Of a DNA stretch of 64,000 nt, positions 46,400 to 58,368 are shown piece by piece; the stretch's first letter is position 1, and every line of letters begins with the position of its first letter. The position numbers and the translations under genes were made by a program. The notes beneath the pieces are model-generated. The model did no database searches and had not been told where the DNA came from. It was given only the letters and a program-made list of their open reading frames with translations. The stretch is from Pyxicephalus adspersus (Eukaryota; Chordata; Amphibia; Anura; Pyxicephalidae): the NCBI RefSeq assembly GCF_032062135.1, contig NC_092859.1, positions 155,611,733-155,675,732 on the forward strand. The letters run 5' to 3'.

Positions 46400-47830
46400 G
46401 GGGGAAAAGCATGCAAACATCAAAATCTGAGCCACTGGAACTGCAGCAGGTATAGAATTGTATTCCCAGTACCATTACAAGGCTATTCTGTGAAACCTTC
46501 ACCAAGATAACTTTTTGATTGCAAAATATTTTAAAAAATACATTAATCCCAAAGTTACTTAAAATCACATTTATGAAATTTCATAGAAAAAATATATAGT
46601 TTTATTATTTTTTTTACCTTTTTTGCATATTGCCTTTGTATTTCACCTTTAGATGTGTAGCCAAGGTTTTTATTTTTTTTTTTCATTTTTTTCATTTTTT
46701 GAAGCTGAAAGTCATCATAATTCACTATCTATGCAGGAATGTTAGCTAAATGAATTTTAGCTTACAAACACACACATTATATGGAAAGGTCAAACGTTCT
46801 TCACAAATGGAACACTAGGAAATTACAGTGTGGACAACATGTTATCAACAACATGGATTTTAGTAAGTTTCCTTTTAGCGTAAAGCTTTTGAGAGTTCAC
46901 CGATATGTCAAGGCTATGAAGTTGAGTTTGTTGTAACAATGACAACTGTTAAAAAAAATGTTGAATAATGGAGTTGATGCCAATGGAGGTGAGATAATGG
47001 AGCTCAAGTTTAAAAAGTAGAAGTTAAAAAAATGCATTAAAAAGTAATTGAAAAAGGATCATGTATAAAAAAACAGTCAACAACTTGTACAAACTTACTT
47101 TGACATTTCTACAATATTCTACACAAAGTACAGAAATCTATAGTAGTGAGTTAGAATCCGTCCATTGCTTGTCTGAACATACAGATAACTGAAATATATT
47201 TGCTGTGGGTTGTTGCATCCTGTACATAGCCATCATACATTTATAATAAAATATACCTAAATTTCAATCAATATGAGTCAAAGGAAAACTCACATAGAAA
47301 TGCATGCACAGCTGAAATGAATAATCTAATATACGTGTCAAAAAATTGTATTTTATAAAGCCAGTTTTTCGCAGTCCATTTGGGTTATTAGTCTCCTCCG
47401 CAGCAGTAGGATAGCTTGGCTAACAACAATAGTCTAAATGCAACCCTAGTATTTTGATTAGACAAAAAAGAATTTAACTATAAAATATTACGATCAACCC
47501 TCTGTCATCCTGCTCTCTCAGTTCAGATGCACTAGACCATCTCCAATCACTTACATGGTTTATCAGGTTGAAAATTGAGGTCCATCAACCATTCGACTAG
47601 AGAAAAAAAGAATCCTTCTAACCCTTAGCCTGCAACAGAGCCACATTATGCAGGAGTTACAGCATCAGTAGAAACTCAATGGCTGAAATGAAAAGATTTT
47701 AATTAGCAGTGGTGTTGACACCAGAGTGGCCCTGTTATCTTTGCAGGTAAAGGAATCAAGAGGTAAGTCTGCTATAATGTGCAAGCAGAAGGGCCAGGAA
47801 CCTGCAAAAGTAGGAAGCTAGGCATAGGCC
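46400..47830. other. No gene recognised
   Basis: AT-rich DNA with T-rich low-complexity sequence at 46600-46700. No supported gene. Confidence 0.45.
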
Positions 47831-47834
47831 AGCA

Positions 47835-48370
47835 AGACCTGGTGGGAAGGCTGGCAGGGTAGGATAGGGTTAAATGTGGGGTGGGGGAGGTCAAGAATAG
47901 GTCAGGGCATCAATTGGTGGAAAATAAATAATGGTGGATGGAGATTAAGGTATAAAGAATGGTGGGTTGAGGGGGAGAGGTCAGAGGTCTGGCAAGCAGA
48001 AAAGAAAATTCCCACCCTCCCTCCATGTTATTGGTATTTGGGTGTTTAAGCAATTTATTTGTTTTCAAGGTGGATTGCGGTTTGAGGTCAGTGCGTGGAG
48101 AAGATGATCAAGAGGTTTGGAGGGCCATCTATGGTATGGGGTCTCTTAAATATGTAATTCTGCAGCAAGTGGGTGGTAATTGGTGTGGGGATAGTATATA
48201 ATTGATATAGCTCCCGAGTTGGTGGTATTAGGCCTGGGAGCCTGGTATATCAGTGGGGGAGTAGATCTCTTGTTGATGGTGGAAAATAGACAATGACTTT
48301 AAGGACCTGAAACCTGATTAGTTGTTAGATGCGATTGTTACGCTGGAATATTGTAATAGTATAATGTTAA
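47835..48370 (+). mobile_element. G-rich retroelement-like insertion, non-autonomous (copy D)
   Basis: In the same order as copy A: 'ggatagggttaaatg', 'attcccaccctccc' (48010), 'ccatctatggtatgg' (48126), 'cccgagttgg' (48212) and 'gactttaaggacctgaaacc' (48294). No ORF and no clear AATAAA plus hairpin. It is thus a 3'-shortened derivative. Confidence 0.6.
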
Positions 48371-48374
48371 CGGG

Positions 48375-50800
48375 ATGAAAATATGTTGGGACATACCTAC
48401 AGGTGTCGTTAATGTGGTGAAGAGGTAAAGGTTAAAGGTAGTTCTGCCTGCAAGGGTCTCTGACCTGCCTCAGTCATGTACCTTATACCAAAAGCTGCCA
48501 CCACTCCTCGGCTCTAGTTTTGCTTTGTTGGTAACTCCTAATTTGTTCCACACCACAGATACCTATGATTTTCCAGGTGCACAAAATTTAAAAATGTCCT
48601 GTGCTTGTAACTGTGGTAATACTGTGGTTGGTGTTTCTCTCAGCTGTTTTTTCTTTTTAAACCATAATGCAGAACTTTGCAAAGCTCTCTTTTTTCATGG
48701 TTGTGGCAGCCCAAAATAACTGGGCAGTTAACGTACTTCAATGCCCATAAAACAGGGCCCTATGTTATTTTCCAGTACGGAGCAACCTAAGGCACTGACT
48801 GCAAATATCAGTGCATATCAGTGTGCCATAACACAAATGCATAACATGGGCCTGCTGTACAAGAAAGTAAAAAATAAGTCTATGTTGGTCTCCAGCCTGG
48901 GGTTGCTGATCCATCCTAATTTCCATGTTTCACCTTGGAAGGTCTTAGATCAAAGTAATTAACTGTGCCAATTCAGTAAAGTAGCCAGAGATCCGTAGAC
49001 AAGGTTTGGCTGCCCGTATTACGGTGATGAGACTGTACAGCGTAGGACTGTCAGGGGCTTTGCCAATACTGTATTCATGGCAATTTCTGGAAGCAGAAAA
49101 AATGAGACAACACAGCTTTGACTAGGCTCCTTGCCAACCAGAAGGAGCCAATGTTCCATTCTTACCTGGTTAATATTGGACTTTTACATGGAGGGTAAGG
49201 GTTCTGCGTGGGTAAGCTTGTGGTTAAGGTTCAGAGCTGGGTTGGGATGGTAATGAAAGGCACTAAGGAATGGTGTTAAGATTAGGCAGTAGCCAGGGGT
49301 GAGCGTAAATAGACATCAGGTAGGAAAATGTTAAGATTAGGCAATAGGCAGAGGGATTTAGATTAGACACCAGACTAGAAAGGTTAAGATTATTAATAGG
49401 ACAATCGGACAAGGCAGTTTATTTAGTTAAAAAACCCCATCTATTCACATACCCCCGGTCCCTGGATTAACTTGGTGGCATAAATATAGGGAATTTGCAT
49501 GCAATTTGTACAGATTTTAAGCTATTTACAGTACATTTATGATTGTTCAAACACTAAGACACAATACATTGTTATGCATGCAACGCATCTGTGCTCACCA
49601 TGGTCAGCTGTAAATTCCCCTTATAATATATAACATAGGACAAGCGTGTGTTCATACATCTCTATGGATCTGACAAGCTGGGGACAATTCCCCATGGAAC
49701 TCCCTAGAGATGCACCAGAATTGACTTCAGCTGCATTATATCCTGATGTTGATATGAATTTGTAAATTGGATTCCTACAATATCTTGCGCTTTGGGATAT
49801 TTGTGCCAGCGAAGGATGAATAGTGAGACAGTAATGTTCATCAGAATCCCAAAGAACGCTCCGGCACAACAAGCCCTCCATATTTTTCATACTAGCTTCC
49901 TGCTAGATGAATCTTAGGGCCCTCAAATCTGACTGTTTAATGAAGGAGGCCCTTAGTGATATACATTAGTTTTCTTATTTGCCTTTATGACTGTATCCTG
50001 CCAGCTCTGAGGCTGTGGGGAGCTGTTACACGGTGACATATGTAAGAGATTACAGAATTATAGGAACGAGCAGGTGGTGAAATTTATGAACTCTATGTAA
50101 CCAGGTAAGATTCAGGATTATAAAGCTTCCAGCTAACATCTAATCAGAATTTTGTGTTTACTGAAACTATTCAGTTAGTTACGAGAGAACTTGTCAAAAT
50201 GATTACATTTAGAACAAACTCTAAGGCAAACACTCAAGATTAAAAAGATGATGTGGAAATGATGAGAATTTAATCTGAGAATCATCTGGAATATCCACAA
50301 GGCAACCTCAGGTAGGAGCCTAGGAGATCCCTAGTGTGGATCCCAATTAAAGAGAAGGGCTTGTAGGCAGTTGGTGCTTTATGGGACCAATACAAGTATT
50401 ATGAAGGCTTCTTCTATGAAAACCTTTTCAATGCCACTTAAAGTGATAGAGGTTATTTAAAACACAACTTTGCTTAGGGAGCTTTATTCATTGTCAAGTT
50501 AGATGACTAGTAATTCCTGTTGCAGTAGAAATAAATCCAACCCAACCTTGGTCTTATTCATTAGGATTGGGAGGGGGTCAATACAATGTCATTGAAGCTT
50601 GGTGATGAGGGCTCTTTGTAAATGAACAGATTGCTCCTGTTCTGTGTACATACTCTTTGGTTTTGGTTACACGGGGGTTGGTTGTGCACATTCAAGATGG
50701 TGTACCCCTGATTTATCGTTATGTCTAAAATATGTTTTAAAACTTATGTGATATATGTTTTCTTCTTATATTAGGTTTCTTAGACCCTTTTTTTAAAAAT
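48375..50800. other. No gene recognised
   Basis: Unique DNA. Frames of 64-89 codons lack recognisable domains. Confidence 0.45.
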
Positions 50801-50804
50801 ATTT

Positions 50805-51690
50805 TATTATAAGAATGTTGAATTAAGTGATTTTGAATGTGGTTGATTGTTGGTTCCAGGAGGCTCATCTGAGTATTTCAGGAACCGCTAATCTGTTGGG
50901 ATTTTCATGCGCAATCATCTCAATGGTATACAGAGAAGGGTCCAAAAAAGAGAAAATACCCAGTGGGTGGCAGACGAACAATTGAAATGCCTGGTTGATG
51001 CCAGGAGTCAAATGAGAATGCCCAGATGTTTTCCAGCTGATATGAAGGCAACGGTAACTCAAATAACCTCTCATTACAACCGAGGTGAGCAGAAGACCAT
51101 TTTTGAATACACAACATATCCAGCCTTGAAAAAAGGGCTACAGAAGCAGGAGACCACAGCGAGTGCCACTCCTGTCAGCTAAGAACAGGCGTCTGATTCT
51201 ATAATTCATTCAGGCTCACAAAAATTGGACAAAAGATGATTGGAAAAAAGTTGCCTGGTCTAATAAGTCTCAATTTCTACTGTGACATTTGGATAGGGTC
51301 AGAATTTGGTGTCAACAACAAGCACAGATCCATGCTGCCTCATATCCACAATTCAGGCTGATGGAGATGTGATGGTGTTGGGGGTATTTTCTTTTAGCAC
51401 ACTTTTAGCCCTCTAGTACCAATTAACCAAGATTTTAATGCTACAGTCTACCTGTTTGTCTTGTTGGTGGCTATGTCCATTCCTTTAGTACTGCAGTGTA
51501 CTCATCTTCTGATGGCTGCTTCCAGCAGAAGAACGTGCCATGTCACAAAGCTCAGATCATCTCAGACTGGTTTCTTGAACTTACTGCACTTGAATGGTCT
51601 CCACAGTCACCAGATCTCAATCCAATAGAGCACCTTTAGAATGTGGTGGAACAGGTGCGTGTGTATTTAATAATAAAGAATGATCATTAC
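50805..51690 (+). pseudogene. Tc1/mariner transposase relic
   Basis: The sequence follows vertebrate Tc1-like transposase DNA from 'ttgaatgtggttgattgttgg' through 'atctcaatggtatacagaga' to 'ccagatctcaatccaataga'. Conserved blocks are readable in shifting frames, including the DNA-binding half (the open 91 codons at 50907-51182) and the catalytic half. The catalytic triad is broken: WSDE reads WSNK (near 51260) and the QQDN block reads QQKN (near 51525). The Glu in PDLNPIEH (near 51620) remains. Frameshifts and stops are present, and DNA after 51655 jumps to a 'aataataaag' end-like stretch, suggesting a deletion. Inactive. Confidence 0.9.
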
Positions 51691-52079
51691 CAGTATTCCC
51701 TAGCTGCATAAATTGGCTGGATATGTAATTGTGTTTATTCGACAAATGGGAAATAAACACGATTTTAGCCCAAGACTTAATGCAAATATTAACATAAAAA
51801 AATATATACTAAAATGTTTTTCAGGATTGCTACCAAACTACCAGTGCCCGTCTCTTGGCACCAAGATCAAATTTATTGCAATATCTGCTTTGCTTGATTT
51901 AGGTAAAGCATTGCAAGTTTGCATTTTGTATATTTGGCTTGCACCATTCATTGGCAGTTACAAAACAGGATGCAATCCTCCAAGAACTATTAACCGATGG
52001 TAACCCTCCGGGCTGTATACAATAGTTGTTGAAGTGAACAAAGAGCATTCCTATTAGCTGATTGGCTGATTTTGGGGTT

Positions 52080-52735
52080 NNNNNNNNNNNNNNNNNNNNN
52101 NNNNNNNNNNNNNNNNNNNNNNNNNNNNNNNNNNNNNNNNNNNNNNNNNNNNNNNNNNNNNNNNNNNNNNNNNNNNNNNNNNNNNNNNNNNNNNNNNNNN
52201 NNNNNNNNNNNNNNNNNNNNNNNNNNNNNNNNNNNNNNNNNNNNNNNNNNNNNNNNNNNNNNNNNNNNNNNNNNNNNNNNNNNNNNNNNNNNNNNNNNNN
52301 NNNNNNNNNNNNNNNNNNNNNNNNNNNNNNNNNNNNNNNNNNNNNNNNNNNNNNNNNNNNNNNNNNNNNNNNNNNNNNNNNNNNNNNNNNNNNNNNNNNN
52401 NNNNNNNNNNNNNNNNNNNNNNNNNNNNNNNNNNNNNNNNNNNNNNNNNNNNNNNNNNNNNNNNNNNNNNNNNNNNNNNNNNNNNNNNNNNNNNNNNNNN
52501 NNNNNNNNNNNNNNNNNNNNNNNNNNNNNNNNNNNNNNNNNNNNNNNNNNNNNNNNNNNNNNNNNNNNNNNNNNNNNNNNNNNNNNNNNNNNNNNNNNNN
52601 NNNNNNNNNNNNNNNNNNNNNNNNNNNNNNNNNNNNNNNNNNNNNNNNNNNNNNNNNNNNNNNNNNNNNNNNNNNNNNNNNNNNNNNNNNNNNNNNNNNN
52701 NNNNNNNNNNNNNNNNNNNNNNNNNNNNNNNNNNN
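52080..52735. other. Assembly gap (N)
   Basis: 656 N. Open frames drawn across it are artefacts. Confidence 0.99.
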
Positions 52736-52753
52736 GGGGGGGGGGGGGGGGGG
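52736..52753. repeat. G18 homopolymer at gap edge
   Basis: Eighteen G directly after the gap; probably the reason assembly failed, or an artefact of it. Confidence 0.9.
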
Positions 52754-53273
52754 TTGTTAAAGGATTTGGGGGAATTTCTTAAAGGACAATTTCGCAAAAG
52801 ATAAAACTGTCCTTTAACATAGAGTGCTACTAGACCTTTTGCCTGTTAGAGGTCACCACTTAATAGAGAATTAGAGAAGGTGATAACACTTTTACAGATT
52901 AAATGATTGCTGTTACTAGGTCAGCTAATGAGGTATTCATTCTTATAAAGTACCTGAATAACCTTTTACCTGCAAATTTCAGAAGAAGGGCAGCCAGCAT
53001 TATCTCAGATAATGTGAGCAGCAGCAAGGAGTTGAACAAGGGCTACTCGTATCTTAATTTATAGCACTGTGATGAAGTTGTTAATGGTTCATCCAAGCCT
53101 AATTGGCCATGAGAAGAGCATGATAAATAGTTGCACAATTTTCTATAAACAATTGGACTGCAAAGTCAGATCTAAGAAGCAGACCTTATATATGCATACA
53201 CCATTCAAGAAACACCATTGTAAATTTGGATTAGAGGGATGATATTTGTTAGACATTTGCGAATACAACTCAC

Positions 53274-53358
53274 ATGACATGTTATTTTATAGCCAACAAC
53301 TCCAGGAAGTCCAAAAGGTCCAACAAGTCCAAGAGGTAGATGGTGACTCTGGATGCTT
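53274..53358 (-). other. Candidate collagen-like exon (partial gene)
   Basis: On the minus strand, acceptor 'cacattgtttcag' precedes 85 bases that end at the strong donor GTGAGT (53273-53268). The open frame contains GLVGPFGLPGVVGYK, five consecutive Gly-X-Y triplets (53330-53286, exactly 45 bp, a common fibrillar-collagen exon size). It is flanked by non-collagen codons (SIQSHHLPL before, ITCH after). No other collagen exon was seen nearby. It could be an isolated exon of a long-intron collagen gene, a decayed exon, or chance. Confidence 0.3.
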
Positions 53359-53369
53359 CTGAAACAATG

Positions 53370-55190
53370 TGAAAAGAAATGAGGGTAGATAGAGGTTGTA
53401 ATTAAAAATTCTGCAAGGTAATATATACCTGTGGGTGTACACATTTATATTGTTTACAAGACATACAAGTTGATCTCCAGAAACATTTAATCTCATGGTC
53501 AACCCCACTCCAAATAGAACATCTCTTTTCCGGGTAGGGTGAGGATCTTCTTCCAGGTGAAATCTTTACAATTTTTATACATCTAGAAGCTTCTATCTCC
53601 ATCTCCCTCACTTTTGGCCATTTATAAGTATGCAGCCCCAGACTTCCTTTCAATAATGGTCAGGAAGAGAGGAAGGTTATCATTGGACTGCAGCTGCTGG
53701 CTGTATGAGTTTCCCTGAAAAAAAAAACACCTGTTAGGGTCTCCTTAAGCAGGTAGCATGGGATCACCCTTGGTGTGGAGTCTAAATGACAGCTGGTTTT
53801 CACTATGGCACCCCGCAAGTGGTGATGGGCTGGTAGCTGCAAAGTTTCACCGAAAGCATGGAAAGGCTTTGGTGTCGAGGCAGGTGGTGACCAGCAAGCA
53901 AGGGAGGCATACCACAGTAAGAAGGGATCGGAGTTGGCAGCAGGGAGGTGTAATCCAAGGTCCAGGCAAAAGGACAAAGCACGTGGAGTTTAATTATAAA
54001 CAAGACATCGCTCCTTTGCCCAACAATGAAGTCTATTAGAAGCCTCTGCACACATTGGCTGCATGAATGTCAATAATGTGGGGACTGTGACTTTAGATCT
54101 CCTTTAGGTTGAAGCTGTGTTGTTTATGACATTTTACAGAAACTATGTTTCTATAAAGCAAAAAAGATAAAAAAAAAGACTGATCATAGCAGATAGCTGT
54201 AGGGTCTTCTGAAAAATCAGAGAAGTGGAAGAGGTGTACCTTAGGCCTCCAGTACAAAAGACAATTTCGTGAATCTGAAGCTAGAGATCAACTTTTTCTT
54301 GGCAATCAACTCATTTGATTTCAGCAAACAAGAGATCAGAAAACAAGGAAATAAAACTCAAGTTTGTGAGCTTAAAATCTATCAAGCTGTTTAGAGCTGA
54401 AACTGACCATTGCTGTTAAAGTCTAATTGTGCAATCACCTTTAGGTTTAACAAGAACAGATGTATGCAGAGTGATGGGCCCTCATGATTGGATGAAATCC
54501 TAGAGCTAAAATTTGATCCGCTTATATTTTATCCCCTCCATTCCACACACCCATATCAAAAACATTTATATCTTGTGTTTTTCATCAAAGCATCTCTTTG
54601 ATTCTCTTCAATACAGGCAGATCACAATTGTGGGAAGAGGTATTGGAATGTTGTTCAAAACATCACAGCCTTCACAACTCTTTAGGAAGGCTTCAGCCCT
54701 ACTCCAGGCAGTGGACTAGCTCTTAAGAGAAATTGTTCAGATGTCAAAATGCCTTGATGGGAGGACACCAGTCAGAGGAGATTTGCATACAGACAACTCC
54801 AGGTAACAATCACATGCAATGCTGAGTCATCATAAACGTAGAACTGAAATCTAATGATTAAAATGGATAGGCCAGGCATGGTCAGGCTGGAGAAGGTCAA
54901 GGCTAGATGATGCTGTACGTCCTCTGGCCAGTAAATGATGTGTCTCTATCTTACTTGTTGCACTTTCCAATGCACTTTGTGAGAAGCCCACAATGTACAG
55001 TGAAATCAAGTTAACAATTTTAGTCCAAGAGGGGTGTCGGTGCAACTGTGCAAGACTGAAGGGAAAGTTGAAAAGGAAATTTAAGCAGTTTGTACTTTAA
55101 TTTTGTGAACCGTCATTCCACCTGTTGTTGGTAAATCTGAAGAACACTAAAACAGTTTGCAAAATTAGATTGTAGAATGTAGTCACCTTA
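53370..55190. other. No gene recognised
   Basis: Overlapping frames on both strands at 53660-54051 (82-105 codons) cancel each other and lack domains. The rest is unique DNA. Confidence 0.45.
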
Positions 55191-55196
55191 AGACGG

Positions 55197-55443
55197 CTTT
55201 AAAGTGGAACTATAGTTCTCCGAAAAATTTTTGCATTCAGGTGGGTCTATAATTGCAGAAGACTGGACTATATCCAGGGCTAATGGATCTGTATGAACTG
55301 GTCTGAATATGGTTAAAGAACCTGAAATCTGAAGGAGAAGCAGGAATTGATGGTGGCACCTGTGATGGGACAAGGCAAGTTATTGCATTTACAAAAATTG
55401 TGATGAAGCAATTTTTTTATGTTAGAATTTAGTTCCACTTTAA
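55197..55443. repeat. MITE with 'ttaaagtggaact' ends
   Basis: The left end 'ctttaaagtggaactatag' and right end 'gaatttagttccactttaa' form a clear inverted pair about 245 bp apart. Related ends occur at 18195, 40300 and 59900. Non-coding. Confidence 0.75.
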
Positions 55444-55449
55444 TGATAC

Positions 55450-56460
55450 AATATTGACTATTTATAATAGTGTTTGAAACACGTATGGGTGCTGGGTCTA
55501 CAAACTACTTTTGAAATCTTTTAAATTAGGTTAGGTTAAAGGAAACCCTGTTCATAGTAGACTAGTGATCTCATTCAAATCTCCATGGTGCCATTGGACT
55601 AATTATGCCATTAATACCTTCATGGTGACATTGGACTATTAATCTGATTCATACCTTCATGATTCCATTGGCGTATCATTTAAGTGGTGTCTGCCAACTG
55701 CCCAGCACCATTCTACGATCATGAATGTTATACAGTCAGTGCTTAAACTAGCTGTGGTCAGTAAAGGCATTGGAGATTGCAGCCCATGACTCAAAACTAT
55801 AAAGGTATGTAGATTGTCCATGGATAGAAGGGAGCCCTTTTTATCTTATAATTACAGGACTAAATATCACATAAATTATAGTAAAGCCACAAATTCTGAG
55901 CAATCCTGCCAATGACACATAATTCTGGCAAAGAAAGCTGAATCTAAAGGAAATATCAACTATACCTGGTAATGGAATATTAAACTGCCAAAGTAATTCT
56001 ATACTTTATTTTTTTTTTTTTGGGGGGGGGGGGGATTCTAAACTTCTGTCAAAGTGAATAGAAGTACATCACCATTATGTATTATGCCAGAGAAAGAAAT
56101 TGCAAGAACTTAAGCTGTCATCTACATTAGTCTGATTTGCAAGGAAACCTCTGTTAGCTTTCAGCTGAATTCTTGCATGAGAAAATAAATATAATCGTTC
56201 CTTATTTGTGAATGAAAGAACTGTTGGTTTTCTGAACACTAATATCTTTTCACCCATATACATTGTGTATGTTGTAAATAACACAGTGCAAGATTATAAA
56301 AGCTTATTGTGTGTACAGATGATTCTGGAGATATCATTAAAGTGAATGGGCATTATGCAAGTGTAAAATCTAGGTTTCTTCATTGTATTCTATTTACTTA
56401 CAGATAAATGAAAATGTATTATCAGTGCATTGTTAGGAGATGTCTATCTGTTGCCTGCCT
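55450..56460. other. No gene; contains a T/G homopolymer
   Basis: T13 followed by G13 at about 56009-56034. Tandem-like phrases 'tccatggtgccattggact', 'tcatggtgacattggact' and 'catgattccattgg' at 55580-55675 suggest three diverged copies of a roughly 45-bp unit. Confidence 0.5.
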
Positions 56461-56469
56461 ACCCTAACC

Positions 56470-57105
56470 CTGTTTTTTTAAGCAACAGCGCCACCTGCAG
56501 TAACAAAGGAGATTAAGCAATTACCGCCTGTCTGTGCTCTGCTTTGCAGCTGGCAGCATCCACCGTTTCCCTTTAGTTGTGAGTAAGTCTATCTCAGCAT
56601 CTCTCAAATACATTGAGACTGTGCAGCTGCAGAAAAATTTTAAGCATTTTAAGAGCTAATGAGCACAGTAGTTCCTGGTTATGATTTGGCCCTTCCATTA
56701 GCTATGGTTCATTATAGCTTTCCTGTTTTTGTTGCCCGTTGTAGTGTTTATTCTGGCTGACCTGCTAGTGGTGTAATTATCTATTTGGATTACCTGTCTG
56801 GTTTTGGCTATTTCCTGACCCTGTGATTGTTTGCAGCCTAGACTAACCTTTGCTCGTGACGCCAACTTATACCCTTAGATAACTTGTCTGGTGGACTGAT
56901 TACCTGTGAATGACCACTGGCTCTGTTTTCTGGATCTGCCTCTGCTGGACTCTCTTGTGTTATCAGTGGATCACCTGGGAATGACCCTGAACTGTCTGAC
57001 TTCCTGTTGTGTCCCCAGTCCAGGTCTTATGGGCTCATGATTCTCTGTCAATCTCTACCCAGACGCAATCCATTGGAGCATTGTGAACACTTCTGATAGT
57101 AGTTT
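56470..57105 (+). repeat. Dispersed repeat, family shared with 17290-17960
   Basis: The plus strand carries 'cccgttgtagtgtttattct', 'tgcagcctagactaacc', 'gtggactgattacctgtgaa' and 'gaccactggctctg'. The order is parallel to the complement of 17290-17960. It may derive from an LTR or leader of a frog retroelement. No ORF. Confidence 0.5.
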
Positions 57106-57109
57106 TGAA

Positions 57110-57380
57110 TAGAGCTGCATTTTAATTTTAGGTTATATCATCTGGACAAGGAGTATATTGTCTTCAGTGAGTTAATGGACAGATCTGCATTTTGAGGGAA
57201 AGCACAACTATTGTGTAGCACTGCAACATTACAAGACGTAAGTCTGCTTTCTTAGAGACTTTAGACTACAGAGATTTAGGACCATTTCAGACCCGCAGTG
57301 AGACACAGGGTTCTTCCGAGAACTCATCTGTAATCCTAACCTCTCCCACTCAAGTTGTGTGAAAGGGCCAATAGAAATAA
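57110..57380. other. No gene recognised
   Basis: Short unique stretch between two repeats. Confidence 0.45.
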
Positions 57381-57383
57381 TGG

Positions 57384-57597
57384 CCCCTGATTTCTTAAAG
57401 TTCTCCAAGGCTGGAGAGAATACACTTTCATCAGTGAAGCTGGGTAATCCAGCAAACCTGGGATGGATGTGGTCCAGGATTGAAAACATTTGCTAACAAA
57501 TAGCTAATGACTTCCATTTCAGGTTTGCTGGATTACCCAGCTTTACTGATAAAAGTGTATTCTCTCCAGCCTTTAAGAACTTTAGTAAATCAGGGTC
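57384..57597. repeat. Palindromic MITE (family 1), good copy
   Basis: The left arm runs 'cctgatttcttaaagttctc' to 'gggtaatccagcaaacctgg'. The right arm runs 'aggtttgctggattacccag' to 'agtaaatcaggg'. The arms are about 80 bp and close to perfect complements. This is the best preserved of the four copies. Confidence 0.85.
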
Positions 57598-57599
57598 AA

Positions 57600-58250
57600 T
57601 AAGTCAAACCAAAAGTGTTTTTTTTGGTTGCAGGTCGCCACTGGTAGGCACAGTCACATGGACATGTCTGCTAGAGCTTTGTTCCCAGCTTGAACTTCCT
57701 TCCACCATCCACCATTTTTAGACTACTCGTCCTCCATTCCCTTGCTGGTCTTGTAGTTGAGATCTATGAGAAATAAGAAGCCAGTAGATGACACAACATT
57801 CAGGTTTCCAATATGAATTATCATTCTTGCTTAGTCTTTAGGGCCTCGTCCCCATGGTGTGCAGTGCTGTTCTCTTCACATAATTTTATATATTCAAGGT
57901 CATCAGACGTTTCATAGAGCTCAATGCCTGATGTTTTTACTAAATAACATAAGCATTTTGCATATTGGTGCATGCATTTCTCTCAATTTGTGTGCTGCCT
58001 CATTTAGTATTAATAGTGGACTCTGAATAATGAATAGGGTCAGCATCACAACAGATGGAAAGAGGAAGCTGTTTTTTTCCAGCACAATGCAATATATTAA
58101 ATCAATTAAACATTCACAATTCAATAATTTGACATTAGTTGATGCACCTTAGTCACTCTCATTAAAAGCTTCATGGGAGGTAGGACCATGTGCCTATACA
58201 TAGCATTCCCTAAACATTAGTTTGTGCAAAGTGCAAAGGTGTAACGTCTC
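57600..58250. other. No gene recognised
   Basis: Unique DNA; no supported gene. Confidence 0.45.
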
Positions 58251-58255
58251 GTAAT

Positions 58256-58290
58256 CCAACGCGTTTCGCCAACAGGCTTCCTCAGGGGAC
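58256..58290 (-). ncRNA. Hammerhead-ribozyme-like motif, best core
   Basis: The minus strand reads CCC, CTGAGGA, A, GCC-TGTT-GGC, GAAA, CGCG, TT, GG. It has the CUGANGA box, a 3-bp helix II, GAAA, a minimal helix III and a U-H cleavage context, with two helix I pairs next to the core. A departure from consensus is one extra A between the CUGANGA box and helix II. Nearly identical to 60829-60862 apart from the helix II loop. Confidence 0.4.
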
Positions 58291-58368
58291 TTTATGGAGA
58301 ACGTTATGCTTTATTCATTGTTGAGGAGTATTTCCTAAGGAAGAATGGATAGATACAGGCATGTATTT

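Noticed and set aside
52054..52797. Frames of more than 200 codons across the second N gap
   Set aside because: They are made almost entirely of N and a G homopolymer.
53758..54051. Overlapping 80-105 codon frames on both strands
   Set aside because: No domain, no splice context, and mutually exclusive strands.
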